The position numbers and the translations under genes are program-made. Below, in pieces: positions 60,801 through 64,000 of a DNA stretch of 64,000 nt (position 1 is the first letter of the stretch; each line of letters opens with the position of its first letter). The notes below the pieces were generated by a model, which saw only the letters and a program-made list of their open reading frames with translations, was not told the DNA's origin and did not search any database. This DNA is from Taeniopygia guttata (lineage: Eukaryota > Chordata > Aves > Passeriformes > Estrildidae), in NCBI RefSeq assembly GCF_048771995.1, contig NC_133030.1:54158001-54222000 (forward strand), read 5' to 3'.

Positions 60801-63800
60801 ATGAGTGATGCAGCTGATAACACTCATGTTCAGATTTATAGTGATGTAATCATTCAGCATAATGTTTAGAATGTGATGCTGATTAACTGCTCTTTTCATT
60901 TGCTTAGGTGCTTGACCATGATTTGATCATTGAAATGTAGTCACATTTTGGAGTTTGGCTCTGGGGTAATCAGGTTATTTGCCAACTTCATGAATAATAT
61001 TCTCATCAGATTTATGTCTTTAATAGTCTGACTGTTAGAACATTCTTACATTTGTGCTAATCTGCACTCCTATTTCAGGTGAAGGTAAAGGAAATTGAGA
61101 CTATGCACCATTCTCTCATAATTTTAAAAATAATTCAACTGGTTTGCAATTTTTCCATTTTTGATGGCAGTGTTCTGTTCTTGACTGGTCTGATAAGAGA
61201 CAAGCAATTTTAACTTAAGGTTTAAGGAAAGGCAGACACAGCTGGTAGAGTTTAAGCCACATGTACAACTTTAGTGTATAGTTTATAATATTTCATATAA
61301 AAATTCTAAAACATGTCTTTTAAAATTAACTTGTTTTTCAGTTGTACACCAGGTATTTTTCAGATCTGATGAATTGGTTCCGAATCACTCATCATACCAT
61401 AGTTTAAACACTAATGCCCTTTACTGACCTACAGGATATATTTTTCCACTTTGTTCTTCTGTGTGGTTTGAAACTCTTCTTATAAACCACTGCTTTCTAG
61501 CAGTTTAGACAGTAACTGTTTAACTGAAAAAATAAGTAACTTCTGGACACTGTCTGAAAATCTCAAAAGAATTCATACAGGAAATCAGTGCAATTGGTGA
61601 TAGCTGACTGTAATACCTGGCTTGTGAACTTCAGCAGTTCAGAAATTCAACCATTACATTCAGCTGTTCTGTCAGCTCTGGCACATGGTGGTGACAGAGA
61701 AGAGATTTGGGGCAGCAAATACTCAAACACTCCACTGTAGCTGTCACTGTGGGTTAGCACTGAAATGTGAAAATGGTTTAAGCGTTTTTCCTCCATTTAA
61801 TTGTGTGTGGTACATCACTGCTTAACAAGTGCATATCCATGGCTAAAATAGAAAAGTCTTTATTTGTTCTAATGGGGCTGAAAAAATTGGAGAGTTATTA
61901 TTATTGTGTCAAGTGTATGTTTAAGTTTACTCCAGAAACATTAGGATTGTGACTGTGAGGGCAGGCAGAGTGGGAACAACTTTCTGTAAAGTGCAGTTCA
62001 GAATTCCATATGGAAGTGATGGGGTTTACCAGCATTAAGGTTGAAATATTCTTATTATGTTGTTAGTATCTTGCCTTTTACATTATGTACTGGGAGTCGC
62101 ACCCGGTAGATTATTTTGATTAGCATTCCACTATCGCTATCAAGGTTTCTAAACACAGTAGAATGACCTTTAGGCTTTAACAATAAACAATGCTGCTGGT
62201 TCATGCTACTTGCTCTAAAACAGTTGGTGAATGTGGTTAACGTGACCTTGCCCTAAGATACCAATGGTGAGTGGGAGCAGGGAGAAACCCCAAAACATTT
62301 ACATGGGGCTGTGTTTTTGAATATCAAATTGTACTGTAGACGTAAATGATACCAGCTATGCCAAGTAGGTGATATGTGAGTCCATGTTTGAGTGCCTGAT
62401 GCTTGTCTGGATCAGAACACTCGGACAGCTGAGGTATCGTGTGACAAAGCCATTGCTTCGAGAGATACTTTATTAAAAGGAATAACGAGGTTTTAAGAAA
62501 GATTTTGGCTTTGCAGCTCAAAGTCAAGTCTCAAGTCTACAAAAGAAAGTTGCTATAGATGTTCTCATCCCAAGCAGTAGAAGTTTTTGTCATTTGGTTT
62601 TTATATGAAGCTGTCTGGGTAAAGGAAATTTTGGGATGTGAGAGGTTGATTTCTATTCCTGTGATTCAGAAGATTAAATAATTTTGCTTAATGAGATCTG
62701 TTTACTACGCATAATTAAAAGATAAAGCTGTGTTGTCCTGTTGTTTCCTGTTCTTTTCCCCAGCAAGCCCTAACAATTGGGAATATTGCATTCTGCAGAA
62801 ATACTTTGAACTTGCACTCTGAGGGATAAAATTCCAAGCCCCTCTTTAAGGAATGCTGTGTCTGATGCACTTTACAAGGATTTGTTGCCAAATTTCACAT
62901 CCCTGAAAACAGAACTGTTACCAAGAATGGGATATCCCAGGCAGCACTGGCATGTTCAGTTAACCAGCAAGGCCTATTTTTAGAATCTTTAGTTTGGAGT
63001 CTGACCAGAGCATTCCTTCTGTAGTGGATCTGTACTGCTTGGGTCCCACTTTCTTTGGAACTTGTTTTCCATTACTTAGCTTTGTTTTGTCCAACATGGG
63101 GTGAAAAAAGGAAATCAAATGTTAGATACATTATGTCACATGGCTATTTTAAAATTAATTTGAAAGAGTAAGAGTTTCAGTACAGTTAACTAGCAGTCCT
63201 TTTTAGTTTAAAATACCAGGTTTGCACCTCTACTATCTTTGCAGGAATCTAGACTAAATCCAAACACAAACCACATCAAAATTCCAACACACACTTATTT
63301 GGCAGCTTTGTTTTGATGGTGCTGACAGGGTTAAAATACTGCTGCACATTTGAGATTGGTGTAATAAATATGTACAGTGGTGAATATTAATCCATTTTAT
63401 GATCAGTTCCTTTATTTACAGATGTGACACTGGTATGTTAACACTAAAATGCATAACCCATATGCTCTCATATTTTTGAAATGCTGGTGGCATTAGGAAT
63501 GTTCTTTGCTGACTGTGCTATCAGATTGACACCTTTAAAAGTCGCCAAGCATGGCCAGTTACAGAGAAGAGTTCACATTAGGTCATGTGAAAGTTTGTCT
63601 AGGCACTGATAACATTTGTCATGGAATGGTTCCCTGCTTGAATTTGGTTATTGTAATAGAGTATTTATAATGTGCTTTAGAAATTGCACTCTCCTATGAC
63701 TAAAACATTTATTTTTAGGTTTAGAAGAGAATTTTCTCATATATGTACTACCTGTTGATTTTGTTCATTGTATCCAGCAATTTTTTTTATTCTCCCACAA

Positions 63801-64000
63801 GTTGTATTAACTTCTAATCATTTTTCTGTGACTAAAGCTTGTTTAATACAATGAAGTCTAAATACAAGTTATGCTTTTTAGCTGAAGTTGAAAGGAAAAT
63901 GCCAGGTTGCTAATAATCTCTTTGTTATTAGGTGGTGTAAAGCTGATCAGCTTGACCTGTGGAAATCAGCATGTTTGGGCCTGTGACACCAATGGTGGCG
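41872..64000 (+). CDS. TECPR2: Tectonin beta-propeller repeat-containing protein 2, 3' end beyond window
   Basis: Coding exons: 41872-42090, 42204-42332, 42757-42888, 43810-43967, 45046-45358, 46135-46267, 47560-48021, 48624-49621, 50972-51155, 52951-53124, 55243-55423, 56868-57009, 58223-58463, 59217-59306, 60140-60373 and 63932 to the window edge. All phases agree, giving about 1,286 codons of a protein of about 1,411 residues in human. The start MASVASPVIFKEFCPLYYLL matches human. Layout: WD-type repeats, an acidic/serine-rich linker, then tectonin (TECPR) repeats. Known for the family: it binds Atg8/LC3 proteins, stabilises SEC24D at ER exit sites, links to HOPS and BLOC-1, and supports autophagosome-lysosome traffic; human loss causes HSAN9/SPG49. 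The C-terminal LC3-interacting end is outside this window. No damaging change was seen. Confidence 0.96.
43810..46267 (+). CDS. TECPR2: TECPR2 exons 43810-43967, 45046-45358, 46135-46267
   Basis: Peptides include EEPSSIVQLDYNQKVLLV, TGKFGACFIPGLCKQSDLTL, LVSCFFQEGWVLTWNEYSIY and GYGDIVSVSCTNNEIFLLKG. They complete the N-terminal propeller. Exon exits are phase 2, 0 and 1, each matched by the next exon. Confidence 0.95.
46786..46829. repeat. 22-base tandem duplication in TECPR2 intron
   Basis: AGAATTGGCAAATAAATCCAAA occurs twice in succession. Confidence 0.85.
47560..48021 (+). CDS. TECPR2: TECPR2 exon with Ser/Thr-rich linker and poly-lysine
   Basis: 154 codons. A variable Ser/Thr-rich part is followed by conserved SESRSRSSSVNSVDSGSS and RFSTISSEDFDQELIVKPIK, then VKKKKKKKQ. 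Human has a similar lysine run. The donor is CAG G|GTAGGT. Confidence 0.92.
48624..49621 (+). CDS. TECPR2: TECPR2 long acidic linker exon
   Basis: 332 codons, rich in Ser, Glu and Asp, predicted disordered. Ends with SSDEEDIYGHGLPYSSSETS and LKSDQ, matching the human SSDEEDIYAHGLP region. Most of the rest is weakly conserved in the family. Confidence 0.93.
49622..50971 (+). other. TECPR2 intron before exon 50972
   Basis: A 72-codon open frame at 50136-50354 has no recognised family and no splice support. Nothing else was seen. Confidence 0.55.
50972..53124 (+). CDS. TECPR2: TECPR2 exons 50972-51155 and 52951-53124: tectonin repeats
   Basis: Starts FAESWMGYSGPGYGILSLVV and contains EKYIWCLDYRGSLYCSPLP, WQKFEDGVQQVAVSPSGALL (across the junction) and DDTAWIIRTNGDLYLQTG. 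The W-x-x-x-G-x-L/V-Y pattern is that of tectonin repeats. Confidence 0.95.
51220..51275. repeat. T/G-rich simple repeat
   Basis: T runs interrupted by G, low complexity, within a TECPR2 intron. Confidence 0.75.
51683..51892 (+). mobile_element. CR1 LINE 3' fragment in TECPR2 intron
   Basis: Reads GGCTGTGAGGGTGGTGAGGC, GAGGTTGCCCAGAGAAACTG, GGAAGTGTTCAAGGCCAGGC and ends CCATTCTGTGATTCA, the CR1 3' end. Sense to TECPR2. Confidence 0.95.
52182..52239. repeat. 29-base imperfect tandem duplication
   Basis: TTTTCTTCCCTGTCAT followed by TTCTAAAAGC (first copy) or CTCTAAAAGC (second copy), offset 29 bases. Confidence 0.8.
53125..55242 (+). other. TECPR2 intron 53125-55242
   Basis: No gene seen. 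It contains the MIR-like relic listed separately. Confidence 0.6.
54205..54290 (+). repeat. Possible ancient MIR-like SINE core
   Basis: CCCAGAGAAATCAAGTGACC then TGCCCATGGTCACATGCATA resembles the MIR core consensus (AAGTRACTTGCCCAAGGTCA). Short and diverged. Confidence 0.45.
55243..58463 (+). CDS. TECPR2: TECPR2 exons 55243-55423, 56868-57009, 58223-58463
   Basis: Contains NNVVWALSEQRALLYREGV, DQQTLWALDIHGNLWFRTGI and LLGVNGSGVWISSGKNEFHV, further tectonin-type repeats close to human TECPR2. The acceptor at 58223 uses CTCTAG|GTAAGC, so a donor-like GTAAGC is the start of the exon, not an intron. Confidence 0.95.
59217..64000 (+). CDS. TECPR2: TECPR2 exons 59217-59306, 60140-60373 and partial 63932-64000
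   Basis: Contains YWNNIVPRGTASATKWIFVL, ACQDAIWGLDSLGQIFIRTL, and in the last piece VKLISLTCGNQHVWACDTNG, which stops at the window edge inside a tectonin repeat. About 125 residues of the human protein remain to be found to the right. Confidence 0.94.
60374..63931 (+). other. TECPR2 intron 60374-63931
   Basis: A 3.6 kb intron. Short open frames lack domain or splice support, and no repeat family was recognised. Confidence 0.6.

Overview
This window is vertebrate nuclear DNA, almost certainly from a bird. Evidence: multi-exon genes with GT/AG introns, CpG-rich promoters, an otherwise AT-rich background, and several CR1 LINE fragments with the bird-type 3' tail (ATTCTGTGA). No Alu, B1/B2 or L1 elements were seen. 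I could not determine the order or species.

The gene order is MOK (minus), a tRNA-Ile gene (plus), ZNF839 (plus), CINP (minus), TECPR2 (plus, running off the right edge). As I recall it, this is the arrangement on human chromosome 14q32. I rebuilt the gene models by hand from splice sites, reading phase and recalled protein families. ZNF839 (8 exons), CINP (5 exons) and TECPR2 (16 exons, 3' end missing) join without a frame error at any junction.

Left third (1-14440): six exons of the ciliary MAPK-like kinase MOK are recognisable on the minus strand, in the correct order and with compatible splice phases, but the gene is broken. The exons carry two in-frame stops and three frame-changing indels. 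The catalytic HRD loop is deleted and the T-E-Y activation motif is gone. I call it a unitary pseudogene. A CpG-rich patch at about 13.86-14.44 kb, with an NRF1-type palindrome, is probably its old promoter.

Middle (14.4-27.4 kb): a 34-base T tract, an LTR-like fragment, an intact tRNA-Ile(AAT) with a Pol III terminator, a CR1 fragment, then the ZNF839 CpG island and gene. ZNF839 encodes about 1,068 residues with one C2H2-like finger and an AT-hook-like basic patch.

Right (28-64 kb): CINP (211 residues, a CDK2-interacting subunit of the 55LCC AAA+ ATPase complex) is tail-to-tail with ZNF839. It is head-to-head with TECPR2 across a shared CpG promoter at about 36.2-36.4 kb. TECPR2 encodes N-terminal WD repeats, a long acidic/serine-rich middle and tectonin repeats, and acts in autophagy and ER export. 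About 1,286 codons are present.

The main point of interest is the decay of MOK beside intact neighbours. I found no novel multi-gene system, CRISPR array or intact mobile element.
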